DNA of 29,555 bases, taken from a virus. Of the stretch, positions 1-6,731 are shown in pieces. The notes beneath the pieces are model-generated. The model was not told where the DNA came from and ran no database searches. It saw only the letters and a list, made by a program, of their open reading frames with translations. Numbering within the stretch: the first letter of the stretch is position 1; each line of letters starts with the position of its first letter. The translations under genes were made by a program, and so were the position numbers. Where the stretch lies: the IMG/VR virus record IMGVR_UViG_3300042868_008753, positions 1 through 29,555 of that record. One strand, given 5' to 3'.

Positions 1-96
1 TCCTGTTTCGGGATCATACACTTGATGGCGTTGAAAATAGTCTTGATTGATTTCTAAGTCATGCACTCGGGTGCGTGGTAATGATTTTCGGCCCAT
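1..96 (-). CDS. Hypothetical protein, N-terminal fragment
   Basis: This minus-strand gene runs off the left edge; only its first 32 codons are visible, beginning MGRKSLPRTR. The start at 96 is chosen because AAGGAAA lies just before it and a perfect TATAAATA element lies at 116-123, which would put a transcript start about 13 bases before the ATG. The visible part is basic at the N-terminus and then polar. I do not recognise a family. It is divergent from the plus-strand gene at 139 and continues the leftward direction of the structural module, so it is probably another late gene. The function is unknown. Confidence 0.7.
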   Translation of the reverse strand, partial: MGRKSLPRTRVHDLEINQDYFQRHQVYDPETG

Positions 97-115
97 GATA
101 TTTCCTTTTGTTGAT

Positions 116-123
116 TATTTATA
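116..123 (-). promoter_or_regulatory. TATAAATA late-promoter-like element
   Basis: The minus strand reads TATAAATA here, identical to the T4 late-promoter consensus. Its last base is 20 bases from the ATG at 96. A transcript starting about 6 bases downstream of the element would begin just before the AAGGAAA ribosome-binding site. It belongs to the set of eight similar minus-strand elements in this window. Confidence 0.6.
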
Positions 124-138
124 GATATAAGTAAGTGC

Positions 139-432
139 ATGACTAAGAAACATCGTGGAGTACCCTGGTGCTCGGGTCCAGATCCCATGCACCACCGAAT
201 GTATGTGCAATTTGGCTACAACCGTGTGAGTGCTAGAGGTCGTGGCGAAGCTTGGCATTTGACCTGGCCGCAGTGGCGTGACATCTGGCTACCTCACTGG
301 CATCAGCGTGGTCGCTCAGCTGACTGTTTGTGCCTGGCTCGCCAGGACATGGAAGGTGATTGGCATGTGGACAATGTAGAACTGATCACACGCCGAGAAC
401 ATGGACGCCGAGTACGGAGACAGTACCAATGA
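139..432 (+). CDS. Small HNH-endonuclease-like phage protein
   Basis: A 97-residue basic protein rich in Trp, His and Arg. The middle reads WPQWRDIWLPHW, then RGRSADC, CLARQD, and WHVDNVELIT near residues 74-83, ending in an Arg-rich tail. Small phage proteins annotated as HNH-like endonucleases share this order: a W..IW segment, RGR, an (M)AR.D motif and a closing NV.(I/L).T segment. The canonical HNH catalytic triplet is not clear to me, so the function is tentative. It opens the plus-strand cluster and overlaps the next gene by an ATGA. The Shine-Dalgarno match before the ATG is weak (TAAGTAAG), so the exact start is less certain than its existence. Confidence 0.55.
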   Translation: MTKKHRGVPWCSGPDPMHHRMYVQFGYNRVSARGRGEAWHLTWPQWRDIWLPHWHQRGRSADCLCLARQDMEGDWHVDNVELITRREHGRRVRRQYQ

Positions 433-968
433 TGTGGACCTGGCAACCCACCACAGGCCTAGATGTGCCTGTGATTGTGGCCATGGCGCAAACACACTTT
501 GAAACCGAAATTGATACGGTGTTTACACCTGATCCCATTGTGTATGCCAGGAACTTGACACTGGCCACTGTGCAACAATTTTACAATCCTCAAACCGAAC
601 TGTTAACTGTTGCTAAAGAACACGAAACTCAGCGCATCTTGGCATATACATGGGCTATCCGCGGCGAAAGATCGCCATGGTCAGATGAGGAGATGATCTG
701 TGCGCGAATGGCACATGTGGACTTGTCACTGCCTGTACGACAGCGATTACGCCTTGTGACAGGCATGATTGTGCAGTGGGAAACTTGGGCACAAGATTGT
801 GGAGTGCCAGTGGTGTGCTCCACAACAATGCGACGAGATCAAGCGGGATTCTTATCCGTACATCGTAAGCTGGGCTACGATGTGAGAGGCAGCTACGCCT
901 ACAAAAGACTAACCGAAAGGAACAACTATGTCACAACTACGAGCATTGGGAACCAAAATATTAATTGA
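429..968 (+). CDS. GNAT-like acetyltransferase-fold protein
   Basis: This 179-residue protein starts at the ATGATG that overlaps the stop of the preceding gene; GGAGA ends 8 bases before the ATG at 429. Its second half suggests a GNAT fold: a beta strand (ILAYTWAIRG), an Arg-rich helix after LSLPVRQRLR, a long helix with WETWAQDCGVPVV, and then a GFLSVHRKLGYDVRGSYAYK segment like the GF...GY...G...K end of N-acetyltransferases. No substrate can be inferred. Its 3' end overlaps the GroES gene by 41 bases in another frame. It is the middle gene of a three-gene plus-strand cluster. The GNAT assignment is inference from motif pattern only. Confidence 0.5.
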   Translation: MMWTWQPTTGLDVPVIVAMAQTHFETEIDTVFTPDPIVYARNLTLATVQQFYNPQTELLTVAKEHETQRILAYTWAIRGERSPWSDEEMICARMAHVDLSLPVRQRLRLVTGMIVQWETWAQDCGVPVVCSTTMRRDQAGFLSVHRKLGYDVRGSYAYKRLTERNNYVTTTSIGNQNIN

Positions 969-1188
969 AAGAATTGAAGCCAGCACAACCACAGCTGGAG
1001 GCATTGTGTTGCAATCAGCAACAGAAGCGCCACGAGCAAGAATTTTGAGTGTGGGACCACAAGTCCGAGAAGATGTTGCGGCGGGCAACATCATTGTGGT
1101 AGATTGGTCAAAAGTTGGTGTGTTTAACTTTGAAAATTCAAAACAGTATGTGGTAGATGAAAGCACTGTGTTGGCTGTATTAGAGTGA
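928..1188 (+). CDS. groES: Phage co-chaperonin GroES (Cpn10)
   Basis: An 86-residue Cpn10 protein. The start at 928 follows AAAGGAACAACT, a strong ribosome-binding site inside the end of the upstream gene. The N-terminal strand (LGTKILIERIE) and the mobile loop with GGIVL at about residues 24-28 match GroES; IVL is the tripeptide that docks on GroEL. The C-terminus (ESTVLAVLE) matches the DILAIVEA-type end. Between them, the stretch that forms the roof hairpin in E. coli GroES is about ten residues shorter. Known phage co-chaperonins such as T4 gp31 replace host GroES so that GroEL can fold the capsid protein. It lies on the strand opposite the capsid gene and converges on dps. Confidence 0.9.
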   Translation: MSQLRALGTKILIERIEASTTTAGGIVLQSATEAPRARILSVGPQVREDVAAGNIIVVDWSKVGVFNFENSKQYVVDESTVLAVLE

Positions 1189-1223
1189 CACGACAAAAGC
1201 TACGCCTGCCGATTCGTTGATGC

Positions 1224-1277
1224 CCAGGGTAGAAAGCCACAAAATGACCCTGGTCCTTTATGGTGTCTTGGTGGCTT
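1224..1277. other. Interlocked inverted repeats between convergent genes
   Basis: Two perfect 7-base complementary pairs interleave in the gap between GroES and dps: CCAGGGT (1224-1230) with ACCCTGG (1247-1253), and AAGCCAC (1234-1240) with GTGGCTT (1271-1277). The order A-B-A'-B' permits either alternative hairpins or an H-type pseudoknot. Neither hairpin is followed by a strong T tract, so a bidirectional terminator role is possible but unproven. Confidence 0.35.
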
Positions 1278-1280
1278 AAC

Positions 1281-1712
1281 TTACTCTAATGTGCTACGCA
1301 ACTGCCAGGTCTGTTTTTCCAATGCCAACACGCGATCCTGTGCGTAGTTGGCAATTTCTTGGTGACCTTCTGCTTCGGCAGTGTCAATCAATTCACGATA
1401 TTCTTCAATCAAGTGATCTAGGTCTTCCATGACCATTTCCAAATAGTAATCAGCTGTGCCTGACAGTTCACCTGTGTCAATGTGGCTTTCGTCCAAGACT
1501 TCTTGCATGTCACAGGGCATGTATTCACGCAGAGTACGCAACAGTTCACCAATGATATCAATTTCACTTTGCAAACTTTCGTAGATACCGCCCAGCAATT
1601 CATGATCAGCTGTGAAGTTGCGTCCGGTGATGTTTACATGTGCCACATGTGATCTAAAATACGCAACAAAGTTATCGCGAAAAATTTGGGTTAGTTGTTC
1701 TGCTGTGTTCAT
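1281..1712 (-). CDS. dps: Dps-like ferritin-fold protein
   Basis: A 143-residue Dps/ferritin-superfamily protein. Numbered from its start, H25, H37, D52 and E56 keep the exact spacing of the E. coli Dps ferroxidase ligands H51, H63, D78 and E82; the position of D67 is G41. HVNITGRNF corresponds to the HW..G..F segment and EKQTWQLRSTLE to the usual EK..W.LR..L end. The N-terminal lysine-rich DNA-binding tail of E. coli Dps is missing. Dps cages take up and oxidise Fe(II) and protect DNA. The gene overlaps the upstream putative ejection-protein gene by ATGA and has AAGGA before the ATG, so it is translated as the last gene of the internal-protein run. Virion packaging of the product is possible but is inference. 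Confidence 0.85.
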   Translation of the reverse strand: MNTAEQLTQIFRDNFVAYFRSHVAHVNITGRNFTADHELLGGIYESLQSEIDIIGELLRTLREYMPCDMQEVLDESHIDTGELSGTADYYLEMVMEDLDHLIEEYRELIDTAEAEGHQEIANYAQDRVLALEKQTWQLRSTLE

Positions 1713-2551
1713 CTTGGTCCTTGCAATGCTCGTTTAGCGGCTTCTTGTCTAATCATATCATTAATACTTAGATAATCAGTCATGGCAGCTCCAAGGCCTA
1801 ATACACCTGGAACTACACCAGTTACAGCACCAATAGTGCTTTGTGCACCAGGTATTAATTGTGTGCCTGGCATGTTCATAGCTGTTTGCCTAAACACTTG
1901 AGCACCTTGCTGTGCACCTGCACCAGGATTTTCTGGTGATCTGGCAGCACCCAAGGCAGCGGCCTGTGTTTGTGCGCCCATTATGCCTGTGCCTAAACCA
2001 CCAACTCTTTGTGCTCCGCGTTGTGCCATTTGTGCATAAGGTCCAGCAGCCTGAGCAATCGCTTGTGCCGCACGGTTGGTTTCATCACTTTGTTGCATCA
2101 CACGCCATACATCCTCAGGGTTACGAGCAGCTGGTTTAAACATAGAACCAACTGCACGCTGACCCATCTCAGCCAATCGTTTAAATGGAGGTAACATGCC
2201 TGCAACATCACCAGCTGTGGTAGCTACAGGATAGTCTCGGCGTACAGATTCAATAAAAGGCCCTGCACCCAGGGATCTAGCACCCATTTCTGGCAATCCA
2301 AACAACAGACTGTTTACCGCGCTACCAATAAATGGCGCTACAGGACCCATGCCTGGAGGCACAGCTAAATTAGGTCTAGAATTGGCTGGCAAATCAGTTG
2401 CAGGACCGGCTGGTGCTGTGGCTGTTGGACTGGCTGGTGCAGTACCTCGTGTAAGGCCGTTATCTTTTAGTTTTTTGTTAATTTCATCATCTGTTGCATT
2501 ATCATCAAACAACGCAACAGTGCCATTACTCAAATAAATTTCTTTGGCCAT
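1709..2551 (-). CDS. Putative internal/ejection virion protein
   Basis: A 280-residue protein. Residues 1-35 (YLSNGTVALF, then DDEINKKLKDNG) form a short domain of the kind seen at the N-termini of phage internal proteins. A Pro/Ala/Thr-rich linker follows. The rest is Ala/Gly-rich with weakly hydrophobic stretches, including FIGSAVNSLLFGLPEMG and a C-terminal ALGAARSPENPGAGAQQG region. Composition and position suggest a DNA-ejection or internal core protein, but I recognise no defined family. The ATG shares one base with the stop of the 846-residue gene (TAATG). The stop overlaps the dps start, so the three are translationally linked. Confidence 0.6.
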   Translation of the reverse strand: MAKEIYLSNGTVALFDDNATDDEINKKLKDNGLTRGTAPASPTATAPAGPATDLPANSRPNLAVPPGMGPVAPFIGSAVNSLLFGLPEMGARSLGAGPFIESVRRDYPVATTAGDVAGMLPPFKRLAEMGQRAVGSMFKPAARNPEDVWRVMQQSDETNRAAQAIAQAAGPYAQMAQRGAQRVGGLGTGIMGAQTQAAALGAARSPENPGAGAQQGAQVFRQTAMNMPGTQLIPGAQSTIGAVTGVVPGVLGLGAAMTDYLSINDMIRQEAAKRALQGPR

Positions 2552-5091
2552 TACGGTCTACTCCTAAAATCAACTACACCCCTACCTTGTCTCAGAGCTT
2601 CTAACACTGGCATCAAGTCACGATAAATTTTGTCTCCAATCTTGTCATCAAAGTCAGATCGAATTCGTGCAGGACTCAACTGTTGATTAGCTGAGCCAAG
2701 ATACTTGGCAAATTCTCGTTGATATTGAATATTGGCCTTGGCAATTTGCGTTTGAATTATAGCAGCCTGCGGCGTATTACGCAAACTTGTAGCAAAAGCA
2801 TCAACCACTCGTTGGCTTTCACGCTCGGTGTTTAGTTGACTACTTGATAATCCACTTTGTGTAATACCAGCCAATTCTAATCTTCTAAGATCATTAAGCA
2901 ATTCTTGGAATCGTGTTTTGTCTTGCGGAGTATTAATCCTAACCGTGTTAGATATTTCTTCCAAGCGTTTTTGTACATCTCCCCCTTGAGCCTGTACAAA
3001 TGCAGTGAATGCTGGACTTTGTAAACTGTTGGCAAAATCAGGTCTTTCGCTAAGAGTACGAGTAATTCTATCAGTGGTATCAAGCAAACTCCGAGCATTT
3101 GCGGCTTTATCAGATTCCCTGGTAGCAATCTCAGTATTTTGTCTAAGATTCTCACGTGGACCTGTTTCTTGAGTTTGCAGGCGTTCTCTAGCCGCCATCA
3201 TTCTAATTTCATTCTCCCGATCTCTAGCACCTGGACTTAGGCCACCACCGCTGGGAACGCCACCACCTGCGCCTCCAGTTTGCGCACGGCCATCAGCTTG
3301 TGCTTGTTGCACACGATTTTGTAAAGGTGCACTGGCGCCGGCTGGTGAAGTTAATCCTGCGCGATTCAATGCAGCCTGTGTTTGAGGTCCAATAATGCCA
3401 TCCACAGTCAAACCGTTGGCTCTTTGAAAAGCTCGAACTTCCTCTGATGTAGTGGGATATCGTGCTGGTTGTTGTTGTGCTCCTGCTGGTGGTGCTGGTG
3501 GTTGTTGTGCACCTGCTGGTGGTGGTGGTGCTGGTGGTTGTTGTGCACCTGCTGGTGGTGGTGCTGGTGGTTGTTGTGCACCTGCTGGTGGTGGTGCTGG
3601 TGGTTGTTGTGCACCTGCTGGTGCACCAACTCTTCTTGGTGGCATTAACTGACCACTGAGCATGTCAATTTGAGGTGCTGTGCCTTGCAAATCTTCTAGA
3701 GTATAATTGGTTTGTTCTTTGGCATTGTAAGCGCCAAGATATCGATTGGCTGCTTCAGGACCAGCGGCTCGTACTTTGGCTTGTAATTCAGCCCAATTCT
3801 GAGCCAATGCTATATTGGCTTTTTGTACATCTCTAGCAGCCTGGTCACTTAGAGTACCTTGCACACCCATTTGACGCAGAGCATTGGCCTGTTCAGCTGT
3901 GGCAATGTTGTTGGTACCAACTTGTCTAAATTGACTACCGCCTGCACGGCGTTCCAAAATCCAAGTTCCTGGCACCTTGCCAGTGGGATCGCCAAACACA
4001 GTAGCACCAACTTCGGTGCCTTTCAATTGCTGTGCACCTGCGGCAGCAACAACCAATTGTCTAGGATCAAGTTCTTGACCTGTAGTGGCACTGAAGCCTG
4101 CAATGGGTCGACTACCACGCATGGTCAATACCACAGGTTCATTGCCAACCATGGCAGTCACAGTGGTATCTTTGAGACCTAATTTTTCAGCTTCGCGACC
4201 AGCCAATTCAGGGCTGATGTAACCCATTAAAATCATCTTGGCAAAACTACCTTGGTCACCAGAACCACGCAACATTTTGGCCAAAGGACCAAAATTGCCA
4301 GTTTCTGTGGCTCGTTCATAAATTTCTCGCACTTCTCTTTCAGTGCGTTGTTGTGTGCGGATCCGCACCATTTGATCCTGTGCGGCTTGATTGAACTTGG
4401 CCTGTTGTTCAGCGCTGAAACGCGGATCGCGACCCAGAGTCAACAGTTTCAATGCATCATTGCCTGCTTCAGTAAATGCCTGCGCAAATTCTGCGCCCAT
4501 GGCAGGTGCTGGTTGAGCTGCGCCCATGGCAGGTGCTGGTTGAGCTGCGCCCATGGCAGGTGCAGCCATTCTGATTGACTCACTTTGTGGAACTAAATTA
4601 TACCTAGCCAGTTGACTGGGCAATGGTCGCATACCTGGTTCTTGACCAAAAGCACCACCTTGATATAGACCTTGTTGATCAGCAACAACAGTGGGTGCAA
4701 CTGGCGCCACTGGTGGCATTTGACTGATTTCACCTTGTGTGCCTTCAGCGCCAGCACCCTGGGCAGGTGGACGCAATGTTCTTACCTGAGTTGAAGGCAA
4801 CTGTGCTGGACCAGCTACTTGTACACCTGGTTGAGGTTCTGGTACCTGTCCCATTTCCATGGGATTGACTGGTAACACAGTGGGAGTAAGTGGATTGGCT
4901 GCACTGAGATCTTGCACTGAACCACGAACAGTCATTTCTTGTTGACCAGTGACAGGATTGGTCTTGATAGTTTGAGTCACAGGCGTAGCATTGGCAGCTT
5001 CAGCTTCCAGTCTACGACGGCGTTCTTCTTCAGTTTCTACTGGGTTATAGGCCATGTAGTTGGGTTGGTATTGAATTTGTCCAAATGCCAT
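2551..5091 (-). CDS. Large internal virion protein with peptidoglycan-binding domain
   Basis: An 846-residue protein. The first ~200 residues are Pro/Gln-rich and include a tandem AMGAAQPAP repeat. A mixed helical region follows to about residue 480, then a Pro/Ala/Gln linker of PPAGAQQP units. Residues about 545-580 (EEVRAFQRANG, DGIIGPQTQAAL) match the PG_binding_1 fold: V..FQ...GL..DG..G..T..AL. The last 200 residues are strongly helical and charged (RFQELLNDLRRLELAG and similar). I see no catalytic peptidase or muramidase motif. The likely role is in virion entry across the cell wall, with the domain anchoring to peptidoglycan. AAGGA precedes the ATG, 10 bases after the upstream gene. Confidence 0.7.
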   Translation of the reverse strand: MAFGQIQYQPNYMAYNPVETEEERRRRLEAEAANATPVTQTIKTNPVTGQQEMTVRGSVQDLSAANPLTPTVLPVNPMEMGQVPEPQPGVQVAGPAQLPSTQVRTLRPPAQGAGAEGTQGEISQMPPVAPVAPTVVADQQGLYQGGAFGQEPGMRPLPSQLARYNLVPQSESIRMAAPAMGAAQPAPAMGAAQPAPAMGAEFAQAFTEAGNDALKLLTLGRDPRFSAEQQAKFNQAAQDQMVRIRTQQRTEREVREIYERATETGNFGPLAKMLRGSGDQGSFAKMILMGYISPELAGREAEKLGLKDTTVTAMVGNEPVVLTMRGSRPIAGFSATTGQELDPRQLVVAAAGAQQLKGTEVGATVFGDPTGKVPGTWILERRAGGSQFRQVGTNNIATAEQANALRQMGVQGTLSDQAARDVQKANIALAQNWAELQAKVRAAGPEAANRYLGAYNAKEQTNYTLEDLQGTAPQIDMLSGQLMPPRRVGAPAGAQQPPAPPPAGAQQPPAPPPAGAQQPPAPPPPAGAQQPPAPPAGAQQQPARYPTTSEEVRAFQRANGLTVDGIIGPQTQAALNRAGLTSPAGASAPLQNRVQQAQADGRAQTGGAGGGVPSGGGLSPGARDRENEIRMMAARERLQTQETGPRENLRQNTEIATRESDKAANARSLLDTTDRITRTLSERPDFANSLQSPAFTAFVQAQGGDVQKRLEEISNTVRINTPQDKTRFQELLNDLRRLELAGITQSGLSSSQLNTERESQRVVDAFATSLRNTPQAAIIQTQIAKANIQYQREFAKYLGSANQQLSPARIRSDFDDKIGDKIYRDLMPVLEALRQGRGVVDFRSRP
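3470..3622. repeat. Tandem 33-36 bp repeats coding a Pro/Ala/Gln linker
   Basis: About four near-identical units, each containing GTTGTTGTGCACCTGCTGG on the plus strand, encode PPAPPPAGAQQ-type repeats just before the peptidoglycan-binding domain of the 846-residue protein. Unit length differs by whole codons, as expected from in-frame slippage or recombination. Confidence 0.9.
4493..4563. repeat. 27 bp tandem repeat, 2.6 copies
   Basis: Two exact 27 bp units (4493-4519 and 4520-4546) and a third partial unit to 4563 encode the AMGAAQPAP repeat near residue 190 of the 846-residue protein. The identity suggests a recent in-frame duplication. Confidence 0.95.
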
Positions 5092-5100
5092 GAGTGATCC

Positions 5101-5853
5101 TTATCTGATGCCAAAAGGCGCACTGCCATACGAACCACCAACACCAGCTTGATAACCACTTGTGGTTGTGGTACCACCAATGGTACCACGAAAATCTGGA
5201 CTATAACTGGCTGCAGGTGTACCAAAAATTACTGATGAATATTGATTGTACAACTGCTGTGGTGTCATGGCTGCTGTGACCTGTTGTCCGGCAGCACCCA
5301 GAGCTTGACCAATACCGCCCTGACCCAATTGAGCCAAGGTCTGGCCTACGCCAGCACGCTGTTGTGCAATTTGGCCCAGAATCTGAGCGGCTGCTTGTTG
5401 TTGTTGAGACTGTGTTTGTCCAGCCAAGGCCTGTTGTGCCAAGGCTGCTCTAGAACTACCTAGGTTACCAGCGGCACCAAACTGTGCCATTTGATTGGCC
5501 AAGTTTTGTTGATACTGCATCTGTGCTGGAGCCAAAGCAGCCTGTAGTTGTTGACGCTCGTAATCAGGACCAAACAAACTTTGTAAACCAGTAACACCAG
5601 TGCGCAGTGCTGATTCGCCTGTTTCGCCCAGGGTGCGCTGTGCTTGTCCAGCTGTGCCAGCAAGGTTTTGTGCGGCATTGGTAACACCACCTGCACCTAG
5701 ATTGTACAAACTGGTTGCTCCACGAACAGCTTCTTTGTATGTGGGAGCAATAGTTCCTGTGAAAAATTCTGTTTGTGCCTGAATCTGAGCCCGTTGTTCT
5801 GGTGTCATTTCAGGTGTTTGAACTGTGGTTCCACCACTTTTTCCAAAACTCAT
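5101..5853 (-). CDS. Ala/Gln/Gly-rich putative internal virion protein
   Basis: A 250-residue protein with its own upstream CTAAATA element (5876-5882) and AGGGAGAT before the ATG. It starts MSFGKSGGTTVQTPEMTPEQ. Residues about 20-195 are Ala/Gln/Leu-rich helix with a run of Q and A (TQSQQQQAAAQILGQIAQQ), the kind of low-hydrophobicity helical sequence seen in internal core or ejection proteins. The last ~50 residues are Gly/Ser/Tyr-rich. I know no defined family for it. It lies between two similar Ala/Gln/Pro-rich proteins, which supports a shared virion role. Confidence 0.6.
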   Translation of the reverse strand: MSFGKSGGTTVQTPEMTPEQRAQIQAQTEFFTGTIAPTYKEAVRGATSLYNLGAGGVTNAAQNLAGTAGQAQRTLGETGESALRTGVTGLQSLFGPDYERQQLQAALAPAQMQYQQNLANQMAQFGAAGNLGSSRAALAQQALAGQTQSQQQQAAAQILGQIAQQRAGVGQTLAQLGQGGIGQALGAAGQQVTAAMTPQQLYNQYSSVIFGTPAASYSPDFRGTIGGTTTTSGYQAGVGGSYGSAPFGIR

Positions 5854-5875
5854 TGTGTATCTCCCTGTATTTTAA

Positions 5876-5882
5876 TATTTAG
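5876..5882 (-). promoter_or_regulatory. CTAAATA late-promoter-like element
   Basis: The minus strand reads TTACGCTAAATAT, 13 bases identical to the element at 20000. It lies in the gap between two genes, and its last base is 23 bases before the ATG at 5853. A start about 6 bases downstream would give a short leader carrying AGGGAGAT. Confidence 0.6.
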
Positions 5883-5914
5883 CGTAAGCATGTTTTTCCA
5901 TATCCTTTGCATGA

Positions 5915-6718
5915 TTATCTACGACTCATTGGTGGTGTTGGTAACAATCTTGGTTGTACACGACTGATGGGTGCTGGTCGTCGAGGTTGCACCGCGGGTT
6001 GCTGTGTGCGCAATGGGCGCAGTTGTGCAAGACTTTGTCTAATAGGTGCCAGTCTGTCAGTTTGCACAGGTGCAGGCGCACGCATGCTCATGGAAGGCTG
6101 TTGTGGTCTAAATGCAGTACGAGTCATCACAGGCGCGGCAATTTGTCTCAACAACTGCTGTGTTTGAAGTGGTGCTTGTGGTACTGGCACTGGTGTTGTG
6201 GGCATGTTGGTCACAGGTGCTTGTATCTGTGCCACAGCTTGTTGTGTAGCAGGTGGTTGTGTAATCATGGGCATTGGCTGTGCAGTAGGCGGCACAAATG
6301 GTTGTGTTTGAGCAATGTCAGCCAGGGTTGGTGAATTCAATTGTTGTACTGCACTAGGCTGTTGCATGCTCAATCCACCATACGGTGCAGGCGGTGTCAT
6401 CAATGCTGGCATCTGCGCAGTAGCACCTGGTGCTTGCGATTGACTATATGCGGCTTTTTGTTCTGATGTCATGGCTGCCCATTGACCTGGCAATTGATCT
6501 GATCCCGTAGTAGGATTGTAATTGGCTTTGAAAAAATTTTCATAAGCCGCCTGGTCTGGAGTCATTTGCATCATGCCCATGGTGCCTGTGTCCATAGGGC
6601 CAGGTAATGATAACTGACTAGGTTGAAACAAACTTTGCCCAGGTATTATAGAAGTTTGACCTTGTTGAAACATTTCGTCTGTGTATGCAGGCATTGATAG
6701 CATGTCATTTATTGCCAT
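5915..6718 (-). CDS. Pro/Gln-rich hypothetical virion protein
   Basis: A 267-residue protein, AAGGAAA before its ATG, starting 13 bases after the 1311-residue gene. After residue 25 it is very rich in Pro, Gln, Ala, Met and Thr (QPMPMITQPPATQQAVAQIQ), and it ends in a basic tail (VQPRRPAPISRVQPRLLP). One more ordered stretch, at about residues 50-85 (YENFFKANYNPTTGS, then WAAMTSEQKAAYSQ), could be a small folded unit. It is probably a disordered internal or tail-associated protein; no family is recognised. Its surroundings and composition fit the ejection-protein run. Confidence 0.55.
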   Translation of the reverse strand: MAINDMLSMPAYTDEMFQQGQTSIIPGQSLFQPSQLSLPGPMDTGTMGMMQMTPDQAAYENFFKANYNPTTGSDQLPGQWAAMTSEQKAAYSQSQAPGATAQMPALMTPPAPYGGLSMQQPSAVQQLNSPTLADIAQTQPFVPPTAQPMPMITQPPATQQAVAQIQAPVTNMPTTPVPVPQAPLQTQQLLRQIAAPVMTRTAFRPQQPSMSMRAPAPVQTDRLAPIRQSLAQLRPLRTQQPAVQPRRPAPISRVQPRLLPTPPMSRR

Positions 6719-6731
6719 AATTTTATTTCCT

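Noticed and set aside
109-131. Sigma-70 promoter for the plus-strand cluster (TTGTTG ... TATAAG)
   Set aside because: Spacing of about 11 bases is too short for a -35/-10 pair, so I do not call it.
3452-3659. Plus-strand frames through the Pro/Ala/Gln repeat
   Set aside because: Low-complexity shadows (Cys/Ala/Gly or Leu/Val only) of the 846-residue gene on the opposite strand.
5850-5912. 20-codon minus-strand frame overlapping the next ATG by ATGA
   Set aside because: It includes the CTAAATA element, lacks a clear ribosome-binding site and would not be on a transcript starting at that element.
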